From contig NZ_LOJF01000010.1 in assembly GCF_001494635.1 (NCBI RefSeq), positions 1 through 64,000 on the forward strand: a stretch of DNA of 64,000 nucleotides, read 5' to 3'. The position numbers and the translations under genes are program-made. This DNA comes from Tractidigestivibacter scatoligenes (GTDB lineage: Bacteria; Actinomycetota; Coriobacteriia; Coriobacteriales; Atopobiaceae). The notes below the pieces were generated by a model. The model ran no database searches. It saw nothing but the letters and a program-made list of their open reading frames with translations, and was not told the DNA's origin. This document shows, piece after piece, positions 44,135 through 53,123 of the stretch (the first letter of the stretch is position 1; every line of letters begins with the position of its first letter).

Positions 44135-44749
44135 CTACAGCAGCGGGTCAAACGCGCGGGCGTACTGGGCAAACAGCCGGTCGAAGAAGTACGTGACCCC
44201 AAAGGTCGCGTAGATTCGGTGGAGCGAGGAACCCTCGCTTGCGTCCTTTCCAAAGGCCAGCACGTCGTCGAAAATTGCGTGCAGCGCCGGGTCCTCGCTT
44301 GCCGTCACAATGACCTTGTAGGCGTGGCACTGCTCGATGACCGCACGCTGCCTGCGGGCGAAGCCATTCGACGTGGTCACAACAATGAGCAGGTCGTTGG
44401 GGGTGAGGGTGTCAAGCATCGCGGTGCTGGGAGAGTCCTCGGCCACCAGGTGGACGGTCTTGTCCTCCACAAGCATGGCCTGTTGGAACTCGCGTAGCGC
44501 CAACGTGGAAGACTCCGTCGAGAAGATCACGATACGCCCGCACGTGTTGAGCGAGTTCACGATTGGCAGTAGCTCACCTCTGGCGACAAGCCCGTCTATC
44601 TCGGTGTATATGGCGTCAAGGTCCTTGTGCAGGTTGCGGTGCTCGTCCCTCTCGGCCCAGGCATAGACGAGGTAGTGGCGGCGCAGCGCGTTGAACTCGT
44701 CGTCGGAAAGCTCTCCCGCCTCCTTTATGTGGAAGCCAATTTCGCTCAT
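44135..44749 (-). CDS. SIS-domain protein (RpiR-like without DNA-binding domain)
   Basis: 204 residues. A short helical N-terminus is followed by a sugar-isomerase-type SIS domain (CGRIVIFSTESSTLALREFQQ, then LTPNDLLIVVTTSNGF and YKVIVTASED), the phosphosugar-binding module of RpiR regulators, but no helix-turn-helix. It may bind a sugar phosphate; role unknown. ATG after TAGGAGGCAGC. Its stop is seven bases from the convergent fusion gene. Confidence 0.75.
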   Translation of the reverse strand: MSEIGFHIKEAGELSDDEFNALRRHYLVYAWAERDEHRNLHKDLDAIYTEIDGLVARGELLPIVNSLNTCGRIVIFSTESSTLALREFQQAMLVEDKTVHLVAEDSPSTAMLDTLTPNDLLIVVTTSNGFARRQRAVIEQCHAYKVIVTASEDPALHAIFDDVLAFGKDASEGSSLHRIYATFGVTYFFDRLFAQYARAFDPLL

Positions 44750-44942
44750 GCTGCCTCCTAGCTGCTGGGTCGCCAGCTCGTATGGATGACAACAGTCTAC
44801 GCAACGCGTACGTCGTATGCGTCCGCTCACCCGAATGACCCCGCGAGCGTATGCATCGGTTAGGACGCCTCATGAGAAAACCTGTTGGTGCCCAGCGAGA
44901 AAGAAGCCGGAAGCGTTGGCGATGGTCCCGTCGGCGGTCGCG

Positions 44943-45094
44943 TGCACAAAAATTGCGGTTGCCGGCCCATTTTCGGAGAATCGCCGAGTACGAAGCCTCT
45001 AACTTTTTGCGGAGCCGCAGGTAGGAAAATGGCACCTGTCGGGTGATACTAAGCAAAACTCCCAAAATGGGCCGGCAACCGCAATTTTTGTGCA
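44943..45094. mobile_element. 152-bp MITE-like element with 31-bp perfect terminal inverted repeats
   Basis: TGCACAAAAATTGCGGTTGC (left end) continues for 31 bases and is matched perfectly in reverse at 45064-45094; with mismatches the arms extend to about 49 bases (to GGAG..AGTA). The interior is non-coding. No clear target duplication is visible. It sits in the 542-base gap between the SIS and alcohol-dehydrogenase genes, which holds no gene. Confidence 0.8.
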
Positions 45095-45291
45095 AATGGC
45101 CTCTGGTGAGCATAAAAATATCAAAGTTACTAATGCTTGCGACGGTCGAATGGCAATATCAGGTTCCGTTTGCCGGGAGCTGCAGGCATTTACATGGTCA
45201 TCTCTCCCGCTGACCGCCAATACCGTGCTATCGATTGGCCGCACTGGGTATCAATGGGGCTGGCGCCTGTTTGCACGAGAAGGGAAGCAGC

Positions 45292-46452
45292 ATGTACAAC
45301 TTCACGTTCCACGTCCCCACCACCATCCACTTTGGCAAGGGCCAGATCTCGCACCTCGACGAGCTTGCCCAGTACGGCAAGAAGGCCCTGCTCTGCTATG
45401 GTAGCGGCTCCATCAAGCGCAACGGCATCTACGACGAGGCCCTGCGCATCCTCGGCCAGGCCGGCGTGGAGGTCGAGGAGCTCTCGGGCGTGGAGCCCAA
45501 CCCCCGCATCGAGACCGTCCGCCGCGGCGTCGAGACGTGCAAGACCACGGGTGTCGACATGGTCCTCGCCATTGGCGGCGGCTCCACGATCGATTGCGCC
45601 AAGGTGGTAGCAGCCGGTGCCCGCTATGACGGTGACCCCTGGGACCTGGTGATTCATCCCGAGAAGATTACCGCCGCGCTCCCCATCTTCTCGGTGCTCA
45701 CCCTCTCCGCGACCGGCTCAGAGATGGACCCGTTCGCCGTGATATCGGACATGACCAAGAACGAGAAGTGGGGCACTGCCGCCGAGTGCATGAAGCCCAC
45801 GATGTCCGTGCTCGACCCCACCTACACCTTCACTGTCTCGCGTCGCCAGACGGCCGCCGGTACGGCGGACATGATGAGCCACACCTTCGAGAACTACTTC
45901 ACCATGGAGCCGGGCGCCTACGTCCAGCAGCGCATGGCCGAGGGGCTTCTCCGCACCATGATCCACTATGGGCCCATTGCGCTTGAGGAGCCGGACAACT
46001 ACGAGGCCCGCGCCAACCTCATGTGGGCTGCCTCGCACGCCATAAACGGCCTGGTCAATGCCGGCGCCGCCAACGCCTGGTGCGTGCACCCCATGGAGCA
46101 CGAGCTCTCGGCGTTCTACGACATCACCCATGGCGAGGGACTGGCCATCCTCACACCGGCGTGGATGGAGCACGTGCTCTCCGTCAAGACGGCGCCCATG
46201 TTCGCGACGTACGGCCGCAACGTCTGGGGCCTGCAGGGCACCGACGACATGTCCGTGGCGCGCGACGCCATCGCCAAGACTCGCGAGTTCTTCTTTGTGA
46301 CCATGGGCATGCCGGCCAACCTGCGTGCCGTTGGCATCGATGACGAGAAGAACTTCCGCGTGATGGCCGAGAAGGCCGCCGCTGGCAGCAAGGGCAGCTT
46401 CGTGCCACTTACTGCCGACGATATCGTGGAGATCTACCGCGCGGCACTCTAG
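45292..46452 (+). CDS. Iron-containing alcohol dehydrogenase (butanol-dehydrogenase type)
   Basis: 386 residues. Group III Fe-ADH: GKGQISHLDEL, the NAD-binding GGGSTIDCAK, the ATGSEMDPFAVI segment, and metal ligands in GTADMMSHTFENYF, CVHPMEHELSAFYDITHGEGLA. It reduces aldehydes to alcohols (or the reverse) with NAD(P)H, helping redox balance in fermentation. ATG after AGAAGGGAAGC. Monocistronic; a terminator follows. Confidence 0.94.
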   Translation: MYNFTFHVPTTIHFGKGQISHLDELAQYGKKALLCYGSGSIKRNGIYDEALRILGQAGVEVEELSGVEPNPRIETVRRGVETCKTTGVDMVLAIGGGSTIDCAKVVAAGARYDGDPWDLVIHPEKITAALPIFSVLTLSATGSEMDPFAVISDMTKNEKWGTAAECMKPTMSVLDPTYTFTVSRRQTAAGTADMMSHTFENYFTMEPGAYVQQRMAEGLLRTMIHYGPIALEEPDNYEARANLMWAASHAINGLVNAGAANAWCVHPMEHELSAFYDITHGEGLAILTPAWMEHVLSVKTAPMFATYGRNVWGLQGTDDMSVARDAIAKTREFFFVTMGMPANLRAVGIDDEKNFRVMAEKAAAGSKGSFVPLTADDIVEIYRAAL

Positions 46453-46474
46453 TTCTTACCTGTAGGAAAAGGGA

Positions 46475-46511
46475 GCGCGCCCCTCCCGGCATGCCGTCGA
46501 GAGGGGCGCGC
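46475..46511. terminator. Bidirectional terminator
   Basis: GCGCGCCCCTC/GAGGGGCGCGC, 11-bp perfect stem between the convergent alcohol dehydrogenase and DUF4125 genes; AAAA precedes it and TTCGTT follows. Confidence 0.85.
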
Positions 46512-46533
46512 TTCGTTGAGAGACATCAGTGTC

Positions 46534-47145
46534 CTAGAGCACGGCACCCTTGTAGTTGGCCTCGTAAGCACCAGAGAAACCCAGCTCTACGGCCGCTCCG
46601 TCGTATGCCTGCAGGTTGGGGTTCCTCCCTGCGCCCCAGCACCCAAAGACCCACGACCCGTACTCGTCGATGGTGCGCTGCGAGTAGGACATGAGCTCCG
46701 CCCGCAAGCGCGACTCGTACGACGGCGCGTCCGGCCTGTCTTCCTCTGTGATGAGCGCCCCAAGGCGAGAAGTGAAGCGGGGAACGATCTCTCGGGCGCG
46801 AACCTCCCAGATGAGCGAGAGCTTGGAGATGAGGTCGACCCGCTCGCAGAACTCGTAGGACTTTGGCGGCAGCATGCGGTGGGCGTCAGGTCGGTATGAG
46901 GTCCCAAAGAGGTAGGCTGCCCGCTCCAGCACGATGGACTTCTCGCATGCGCGGGCATTCTCAAGGTCCTGCAGGTACGCCTCGAGGAGGGACTCCGGCC
47001 ACAGGGCAAGCTGCGCCGCTCGAAAACGGTTGAGCACCAGCCCAAACGATGCCGCGTCGCAGGGCGGGTTGGGCTCCTGCAGGGCGCGTTCGAAGTCCTC
47101 GTCCTCGCGCCCAAGCACGGTTTCGACAAGCTCGGAAACAGACAT
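46534..47145 (-). CDS. DUF4125 family protein
   Basis: 203 residues, cytoplasmic, no known catalytic motif. YESRLRAELMSYSQRTIDEYGSW, CWGAGRNPNLQAYDG and GFSGAYEANYKGAVL near the C-terminus match what I remember of DUF4125 proteins. ATG follows AGAGGTGAGATGC. It follows the MFS gene after a terminator-like hairpin (47192-47216); a link with the decarboxylase module is only positional. Confidence 0.75.
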   Translation of the reverse strand: MSVSELVETVLGREDEDFERALQEPNPPCDAASFGLVLNRFRAAQLALWPESLLEAYLQDLENARACEKSIVLERAAYLFGTSYRPDAHRMLPPKSYEFCERVDLISKLSLIWEVRAREIVPRFTSRLGALITEEDRPDAPSYESRLRAELMSYSQRTIDEYGSWVFGCWGAGRNPNLQAYDGAAVELGFSGAYEANYKGAVL

Positions 47146-47191
47146 GCATCTCACCTCTTGAGCTGGCGTTCTTCTCGTATTGTTGCAGAAA

Positions 47192-47216
47192 GGGGCGCCA
47201 GCTGAGCCGGCGCCCC
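47192..47216 (-). terminator. Terminator after the MFS gene
   Basis: GGGGCGCC/GGCGCCCC stem; on the minus strand followed by TTTCTGC. It lies 35 bases after the MFS stop. Confidence 0.7.
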
Positions 47217-47250
47217 CTGGGGGAGTGTCACGCTTTGTGCGCGGCGTACC

Positions 47251-48609
47251 CTACTCGCCCTCGACCTTGCCCGGGAGCAGCAGCGCCGAGATGGTCGACA
47301 CCACGTACGCGCCGATGCCAAAGTAGAGCGCGGGCACGTAGGACTGGAAGGTGTCGAAGAGGAAGGCGCCCATGAAGGTGCCGAACGACGGGCCGATGCC
47401 CATGATGATGAGCGTGGCGAGGCCCCAGATCTTGCCGAGGGATGCGCCGCCAAAGACGGTGCCCGCATAGCCTGCGGCGCCGCCCGGCTCGATGCCCCAG
47501 TACACGGCGAGCAGGACCATGCCCACGATCACGACGGGAAGGCTGCCGGAGAGGGCGAGGAGCACGCCTGCGATGCCAAAGAGCGGGGACACCACGAGCA
47601 TGATGCGGCGGGCCGGGCGCTCGACGCCCATGCGCTTGACCAGGGCGTCCGATGCCCTGCCGGTGAGCGGCATGGTGAAGATGCCCGCGAGTCCGATGAC
47701 CATGTAGATCACGTTGGCGAGCGGCATCCCCAGAAGCGACGGCTGGGTCCAGCCGAGGTCGACGGTGAAGTAGCGCACGATCTGCGACCAGATGAGGAAC
47801 TCGCCCATCACGGCGAACATGAATGCGAAGATGTCGCACCAGAGGGCGCGCGTCTTGAAGGCCTCGCCAACGGTCCAGACGTGTGCGGGCTTCGCTGCGG
47901 CGTCGGTCTTCTTCTTGGGCAGGGAGTCCAGGCCAAAGGGCTGGGCACCCACCTTGTCGGGCATGGGCTTGGCCACGGCGGCGGCGATGAGGAGCATGAC
48001 GGCCATGATCACCGAGAGGACCTTCATGCCGGCGGACCAGCCGGCGCCCTTGAGGATGGGGGAGACCACGATGGTGAGGAGGAGCTGCGCCATGGGGGCG
48101 CCCATGAAGGCGAGGCCCCACTTGGTGCCGTACTCGGTGCCCACGTACCACTTGCGGCACGAGATCGTCGAGGAGACCCACAGCATGCCCGTGCCTACGC
48201 CGGCGAAGACGCCATAGGTCACGAGGTAGACCGGGAAGGACCAGCTCGCGCCCTCGGGGATGAAGGACGTGAGGAAGAACCCGAGGAAGCAGCAGATGGC
48301 GCCTATCGCGTAGGCGGGGCGGGTGCCCTTCTTGTCGATGAGGCCGCCGGAGAAGTACGCGGTGATGGCGTAGAAGGTCATCATGAAGCAGTAGCCGAGC
48401 GAGGCCTGGGTGGAGGTCCAGCTCATGCCCTCCATGAGGGACGACTGCATGATCGAGAACGAGGAGCGGTAGCCGAAGAGGCAGAAGACCGCGAGCCAGG
48501 CGGCGATCACGGTGCAGGTGCCGTACTTCTTCGCGGTCTCCTTGGTGATCTGCTCGGTAGTCGGGGCCTCGTGCTCCGGCTTCTGAGCTGTTGCTTGTTC
48601 AACAGACAT
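47251..48609 (-). CDS. MFS transporter, OFA (oxalate/formate antiporter)-like, of the decarboxylase module
   Basis: 452 residues, 12 predicted helices. GYRSSFSIMQSSLMEGMSWTSTQASLGYCF and SGGLIDKKGTRPAYAIGAI in the first half fit the OFA branch of the major facilitator superfamily. A long central loop (SLPKKKTDAAAKP) separates the halves. It follows the glycyl-radical large and small subunit genes on the same strand, with a strong palindrome between. Likely imports 4-hydroxyphenylacetate (or another arylacetate) and/or exports the product; inferred from position. ATG at MSVEQ is preferred over a TTG four codons earlier; the ribosome site is weak. Confidence 0.88.
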   Translation of the reverse strand: MSVEQATAQKPEHEAPTTEQITKETAKKYGTCTVIAAWLAVFCLFGYRSSFSIMQSSLMEGMSWTSTQASLGYCFMMTFYAITAYFSGGLIDKKGTRPAYAIGAICCFLGFFLTSFIPEGASWSFPVYLVTYGVFAGVGTGMLWVSSTISCRKWYVGTEYGTKWGLAFMGAPMAQLLLTIVVSPILKGAGWSAGMKVLSVIMAVMLLIAAAVAKPMPDKVGAQPFGLDSLPKKKTDAAAKPAHVWTVGEAFKTRALWCDIFAFMFAVMGEFLIWSQIVRYFTVDLGWTQPSLLGMPLANVIYMVIGLAGIFTMPLTGRASDALVKRMGVERPARRIMLVVSPLFGIAGVLLALSGSLPVVIVGMVLLAVYWGIEPGGAAGYAGTVFGGASLGKIWGLATLIIMGIGPSFGTFMGAFLFDTFQSYVPALYFGIGAYVVSTISALLLPGKVEGE

Positions 48610-48654
48610 GGGAACCACCAATCTATTCGAATGGATCTGATTCCGTACAAAGAA

Positions 48655-48684
48655 CGCCCCGGGGAACCATGGTTCCCCGGGGCG
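48655..48684 (-). terminator. Perfect 30-bp palindrome after the small-subunit gene
   Basis: CGCCCCGGGGAACCA with its exact complement, no loop, followed on the minus strand by TTCTTTG. Probably a partial terminator that lowers MFS expression relative to the decarboxylase subunits. Confidence 0.8.
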
Positions 48685-48729
48685 TGGTCCAAACCCTAGG
48701 GCTGGAGCGTGTGCATAGCTCAGATGCGG

Positions 48730-49005
48730 CTATGCCTCGACCTTCTCGGCCGCCCCACGCTCGAACTTCTCGCAGTTCTTGGCGCCGTTGTCGGCGAAGG
48801 CCCAGAACTTGTCCTCAAAGCCCGTGCAGGTTCCCATGTTCTGCTCGCCCGCCTGGTAGTGGCTGCAGAACTTGCACTTGAAGCCGGGGGTGAACTTGGG
48901 GCAGGTGGGCGTGTCAATCTGGACGGTGATGTCACCGTTGGCGTGGCAGATGCCCTTGGCCACGTCGATGGGGATGTAGTTCGCGCAATCAGAGTGCTTG
49001 CACAT
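48730..49005 (-). CDS. hpdC: 4-hydroxyphenylacetate decarboxylase, iron-sulfur small subunit (HpdC-like)
   Basis: 91 residues. The opening CKHSDCANYIPIDVAKGIC and the later CKFCSHY, GTCTGFEDKFWAF and NCEKF match C. difficile HpdC as I remember it. Ligands are at equivalent places: His4, Cys7, Cys20, Cys35 for one [4Fe-4S] cluster and Cys44, Cys47, Cys60, Cys78 for the other. The small subunit is characteristic of 4-hydroxyphenylacetate decarboxylase; glycyl-radical decarboxylases for indoleacetate are reported to work without one. Ribosome site AGAAAGGATTC. It follows the large-subunit gene by 45 bases. Confidence 0.9.
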   Translation of the reverse strand: MCKHSDCANYIPIDVAKGICHANGDITVQIDTPTCPKFTPGFKCKFCSHYQAGEQNMGTCTGFEDKFWAFADNGAKNCEKFERGAAEKVEA

Positions 49006-49050
49006 CGTGGGAATCCTTTCTCGAGAAGGTCGTGGGAATGCGTGACTGGA

Positions 49051-51780
49051 CTAGATGGACTCGTACTCGGTGCGGGCGATGACCTCGTCCTGGATGGGCT
49101 TGCCAATCTCGACCCAGTACTGAGTGAAGCCAGCGACGCGGATGAGCAGGGTGCGGTAGTTCTCGGGGTGAGCCTGTGCCTTCTTGAGCACGCGGGAGTC
49201 CACGATGTTGTACTGGATGTGGAAGCCGCCCTTGCGCATGTAGGCGCGGGTGAGGTCCAGGAGCTTGCGGGAGCCCTCGACGCCCTTGGTGGCGCTGGGG
49301 TGAATCTTGAGGTTCATCTGGGAGTTCTGCGACATGGAGTGATCCCAGCCGGTCGCGGACTCGAAGAGGGCGTACTGGCCGTGAGTGTCGGTGCCGGGGT
49401 AAGCGGACATCGAGGCGTCGGCGAACGTCGTGCCCTCAAGGCGGCCATCAGCGGTGGCAGCGGTGACGGCGCCCTCGGGGCCGTGCGTGGACACGGACAT
49501 CTGGCACACGTAGAGAGGCTCGGCGTAGAGGGACTCGAACTTGTGCGGCATGTCCTCGCAGAACCAATGCTCCCAGTCGTAGAGCATGTCGTCGACGTAG
49601 GGCTCGTCGTTGCCGTACTTGGGCGCGCGCAGGCAGTCCGCGTGAATCTCGTCGTAACGGCCGTCATCGTCGTCACGCTTCTCCTGGTCCTTCAGGGACT
49701 CGGAGCCAACCTCCTTGGACGTCTTGTAGCCAAAGTTGTGGTCGAGTGCGTCCTTGAGCTGGTCAAGCGTGTACTTGTGGTCATCGTAGACGAGCTTCTT
49801 GATGGCCGCGAAGGAGTTGATCTGGTTGCACATGCCGCAGCACTCGATGTTGAACGTGGCGTTGTAGCGATAGCCCTTCTGGGCGATGCCGAGGCCGCGC
49901 TCGAGGCAGTTGGGCTTGAGCAGCGAGTTGACCATCGACGGCGTGAACTTGCGCCAGACGTCGTGCTGGATGTTCATGCACTTGTTGAGAACCTCGACGG
50001 ACTTCTCGTAGTACTTCTTGTACTGATCGACAAGGTCGTCGAACGTGTCGAACGTGCGGTTGTGCGGCTCGAAGACCTGAAGGCCGGTACGCTTGTCGAA
50101 GCCATTGTTGAGCGTGAGCTCGAGGATCTTCGGGTTGTTCAGGAAGTGGACGCCAACAGAGGTAGGCTGACCGGAGCCACCGGGGATCCAGTAAAGCTTG
50201 CCACCGTGGTGCAGGGGCATCCAGGTGCCGGGCGAGGTCTCGAGGCAGCCGCCCACGGACCAGGCGCGGGACTCGCGGACGGTCATGCCCTCGTGCTGGT
50301 ACTGGTTCTGGATGAACTCCATGCCAATGCGGTTGTTCATGATGGCGGGATATCCGGCACCAGTCTTAACGCATTCCATGCACTTGAGGAGGAACTCCTC
50401 GGGCGTGGCCTCGTCGTAGAGCAGCGAGAGCGTGGGCTGGGTGGTCTGGCACTTGATGCCTGCCTCAAGGATGAGCATCTCAAGACGGTTGGCTGCAGAC
50501 TTGCCCTCGCGGTCGAGACCACCAATGCACACGTTGTTGAAGGTGTTGCCCGAGAGGACGCCACCCACGACGCCGGTGCATGCGAAGGCGTCGATGCAGG
50601 TCATCTTGACACGGTAGAGCTCGTTCCACTCCTCGGCCTCGGCCTCGGTGAGGCGGCCAGCCTCGATGTCCTGCTCGAAGTAGGGGTAGAGGACCTGACC
50701 AATGCGGCCGGGGGACAGGCCAGACATGGCGTCCTCGTTGAGCTCGGCAAGGTGCAGCAGGTAGATTGCCTGGAGGGCATCCTTGAAGGTCTTGGGCTTC
50801 TCGTGGGCGATGCGGTGCATGCGCTCGGAGATTTCGGAGAGCTCTGCGCGGGAGGTCTCATCCTCGGTGCAGGTGAGCAGGCGGTCAGCCTCGCGGCCGT
50901 AGTTGTCGAACCAAGCGGACAGGCCACGGCAAAGCTCGGCCATCGACTTGTAGTAGTACAGGCGGTCCATGCCGGAGATGCCGTCGCCGCCAGCCTCGCC
51001 AGCAACTTCACCCGCGCGCTTCTCGCAGAAATCGATGAGGCCATCAAAGCCGTACTCGAGGACGTAGTAGTAGTTCATGACCTCGCGGCCCTGGGGAATC
51101 GTGAAGCCAGAGTCAAAGTTCGACACGACCGACTTCATGATGTTTTCCTTGATCTTGTACTCGGGCACCATCTGCTCGTACTTGCGGCCCACGTCCTCGA
51201 CGGACTTGCCGGCCCAGGCGTAGGCCAGGCGGTGCATGGCGGGGACGATCTCGCGGCGGACACCGTACTTGCCGCCCACGGAGACTACGTTGCCAAAGCT
51301 CTTGGTTACGTTGCCGCCGCCGGCGCCAAAGTGGGAGACCTCTGCGCTGGATTCAGCGCCCGTAGCAAGTGCGGCCTTGTAGAGGTCGGAGTCCTTGTCC
51401 ATGAAGAAGCTCTCGGTGAGCCAGGGCAGCGGGGCGGAGCCGCGATAGAAGCCGGCCTTGGCGCCAACGAGCAGCTCGTGTGGCCAGATGGGGGTGTCGA
51501 GGTGCTGGAAGACGCTCTTCAGGCCGTAGGCGCGGCGCATGATGGGGACTTCGCCGTCGTGCTCGGTTGCGGCGCGCGTGTACCAGTAGGACTCCTGCAC
51601 GTCGAGCGACGAAAGCGTGTCGAAGTAGATGTTGCGCAGGTAGTTGGCGCGCGGCGTGGGCTCCTTCTTGATCTCGCGGTCCTGGATTTCCTTCGGGGCC
51701 TCTCCGTTGGCCTGGCTCTCGAGTGAGAGTCCTCTCTCTGCCAGGACCTCGGTCAGCTTCATCGGATGGAGTTGTGCCAT
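49051..51780 (-). CDS. hpdB: 4-hydroxyphenylacetate decarboxylase, glycyl-radical large subunit (HpdB-like)
   Basis: 909 residues. Catalyses the radical decarboxylation 4-hydroxyphenylacetate to p-cresol. Glycyl radical site RVAGFTQYW with Gly884; thiyl Cys512 in GGCLETSPG, with Glu514. From memory of the C. difficile structure, Ser344, Cys503, Glu505, His536 and Glu637 form its active site; here Ser353, Cys512, Glu514, His545 and Glu646 keep exactly the same intervals (constant offset +9). This plus HpdC favours 4-hydroxyphenylacetate over indoleacetate as substrate. MAQLHPMKL after GGAGGTCAGA is the start. Highly biased codons suggest strong expression. First gene of the minus-strand operon. 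Confidence 0.92.
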   Translation of the reverse strand: MAQLHPMKLTEVLAERGLSLESQANGEAPKEIQDREIKKEPTPRANYLRNIYFDTLSSLDVQESYWYTRAATEHDGEVPIMRRAYGLKSVFQHLDTPIWPHELLVGAKAGFYRGSAPLPWLTESFFMDKDSDLYKAALATGAESSAEVSHFGAGGGNVTKSFGNVVSVGGKYGVRREIVPAMHRLAYAWAGKSVEDVGRKYEQMVPEYKIKENIMKSVVSNFDSGFTIPQGREVMNYYYVLEYGFDGLIDFCEKRAGEVAGEAGGDGISGMDRLYYYKSMAELCRGLSAWFDNYGREADRLLTCTEDETSRAELSEISERMHRIAHEKPKTFKDALQAIYLLHLAELNEDAMSGLSPGRIGQVLYPYFEQDIEAGRLTEAEAEEWNELYRVKMTCIDAFACTGVVGGVLSGNTFNNVCIGGLDREGKSAANRLEMLILEAGIKCQTTQPTLSLLYDEATPEEFLLKCMECVKTGAGYPAIMNNRIGMEFIQNQYQHEGMTVRESRAWSVGGCLETSPGTWMPLHHGGKLYWIPGGSGQPTSVGVHFLNNPKILELTLNNGFDKRTGLQVFEPHNRTFDTFDDLVDQYKKYYEKSVEVLNKCMNIQHDVWRKFTPSMVNSLLKPNCLERGLGIAQKGYRYNATFNIECCGMCNQINSFAAIKKLVYDDHKYTLDQLKDALDHNFGYKTSKEVGSESLKDQEKRDDDDGRYDEIHADCLRAPKYGNDEPYVDDMLYDWEHWFCEDMPHKFESLYAEPLYVCQMSVSTHGPEGAVTAATADGRLEGTTFADASMSAYPGTDTHGQYALFESATGWDHSMSQNSQMNLKIHPSATKGVEGSRKLLDLTRAYMRKGGFHIQYNIVDSRVLKKAQAHPENYRTLLIRVAGFTQYWVEIGKPIQDEVIARTEYESI

Positions 51781-52079
51781 TCTGACCTCCTCGATAGAAA
51801 ACCGTGACGGCTCTGTGCCGCCTCTTACCAATCGTCATTGTGTGTGAGAGGTAGCAATTTGAGATGGGTCTTGGCTCGTGTTTGGCGGTCGTATCTTCTC
51901 GCCGCCAAATAGCACCAAAGGTCGTATGCGGGACCAAAGTAGTAGGTCCGCCCCCCGAAATCCGCCCTCCGGCACGACCTTGGCACTACGGCCAAAATGT
52001 GCCTTTCGCCAATAATCAGGAGATAAACGGGCAGTTTCTACAAGCTGTGATGCTTGCTGTCATGAGAGGAGACAGACAA
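51781..52079. promoter_or_regulatory. Divergent promoter region between decarboxylase and activase
   Basis: 299 bases with no gene. Both ribosome sites lie at its edges. CCAAAATGTGCCTTTCGCCAA (51993-52013) resembles a motif of the G+C hairpin family. I cannot place operators for the nearby PocR-LuxR protein with confidence. Confidence 0.5.
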
Positions 52080-53072
52080 ATGAGGAGGAGTCTTTCCGCG
52101 CCATTGAGCGATAGGGACAGAGAGCTCAAAGGAAGGATCTTCGACATTCAGTCGTACAGCGTCCATGATGGCCCTGGGTGCAGAACGCTCATCTTCATGT
52201 CCGGCTGCCCCTTTCGCTGCAAGTGGTGCTGCAACCCCGAGAGCTTCTACAATCGACAGGGCAAGCTCTACCGAGCCTCAAAGTGCGTGAACCGTGCCGA
52301 CAAGCGCTGCACGCGCTGCCTGGAGGCCTGCCCCTACGGTGCGGTGAGCGACAACTCGCAAGACCCGGACCACCCCATGAAATTTGACTGGGAGAAGTGC
52401 CACGTCTGCACCACGTTTGAGTGCGTGAAGGCCTGCTATGACGATGCCCTGGTCACGATCTCCGAGGAATACACGGTCGAGCAGATCATGCACATCCTCG
52501 AGCGCGACCGCCACTACTGGTCTGGAAATGGTGGCGTGACCTTCTCGGGCGGCGACCCCATGTTCCAGCCCGAGTTCCTTCTTGCCGTGCTGGAGCGCTG
52601 CGACGAGGCCTACATCCACAAGGCCATAGAGACGGAGGCATCTGCCTCGACTGACGTCTACCTCAACGTGATGCGCCACATGGACTTTGCCTTCAACGAC
52701 CTCAAGAGCATGGATACCGAGAAGCACCGCGAGTACACGGGCATGGGCAACGAGCAGGTGCTGCAGAACATTCGGGCCTTTACCAGCTCAAACTGCAGTG
52801 CTCGACTCATCCTGCGTACACCGGTCATCCGGGGCTTCAACGACACCGAGGAGGACTTTGACAAGATTGGTGCGTTCATGAGGGAAGTGGGCTTGAACGA
52901 GCTCAACATCCTGCCGTTCCACCGGCTTGGCGTGAGCAAGTGGGAAGAGCTCTCGATGACGTACGCATTCGCAGACGACAAGCCCACGTCGCCCGAGAAG
53001 CTCGAGAGTCTCCGCAAGGTGGTTCAGGGGCACGGGGTCAAGTGCTACGTGGGAAGCGAGACGCCGTTCTAA
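52080..53072 (+). CDS. hpdA: Glycyl-radical enzyme activating enzyme (HpdA-like radical SAM)
   Basis: 330 residues. Installs the glycyl radical on the decarboxylase using S-adenosylmethionine. Radical-SAM cysteines Cys43-x3-Cys47-x2-Cys50 (GCPFRCKWC), then an insert with two ferredoxin-like clusters (CVNRADKRCTRCLEACPYGA and CHVCTTFECVKAC), as in decarboxylase and B12-independent dehydratase activases. GGVTFSGGDPMFQ is the GGE-like motif. Start ATG (MRRSLS) after GAGAGGAGACAG; an ATG six codons earlier is possible. Divergent from hpdB, unlike the hpdBCA order in C. difficile. Confidence 0.93.
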   Translation: MRRSLSAPLSDRDRELKGRIFDIQSYSVHDGPGCRTLIFMSGCPFRCKWCCNPESFYNRQGKLYRASKCVNRADKRCTRCLEACPYGAVSDNSQDPDHPMKFDWEKCHVCTTFECVKACYDDALVTISEEYTVEQIMHILERDRHYWSGNGGVTFSGGDPMFQPEFLLAVLERCDEAYIHKAIETEASASTDVYLNVMRHMDFAFNDLKSMDTEKHREYTGMGNEQVLQNIRAFTSSNCSARLILRTPVIRGFNDTEEDFDKIGAFMREVGLNELNILPFHRLGVSKWEELSMTYAFADDKPTSPEKLESLRKVVQGHGVKCYVGSETPF

Positions 53073-53123
53073 TGCATGGGACGCGGGATGCGGCGTTTCT
53101 CTCGTCCGCATCCCGCGGTGCGC

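Noticed and set aside
49051-51780. Glycyl-radical enzyme as indoleacetate decarboxylase (skatole-forming, known in Olsenella)
   Set aside because: An HpdC-type small subunit is present and all remembered HPAD active-site residues are kept; 4-hydroxyphenylacetate is the better call, though indoleacetate is not excluded.
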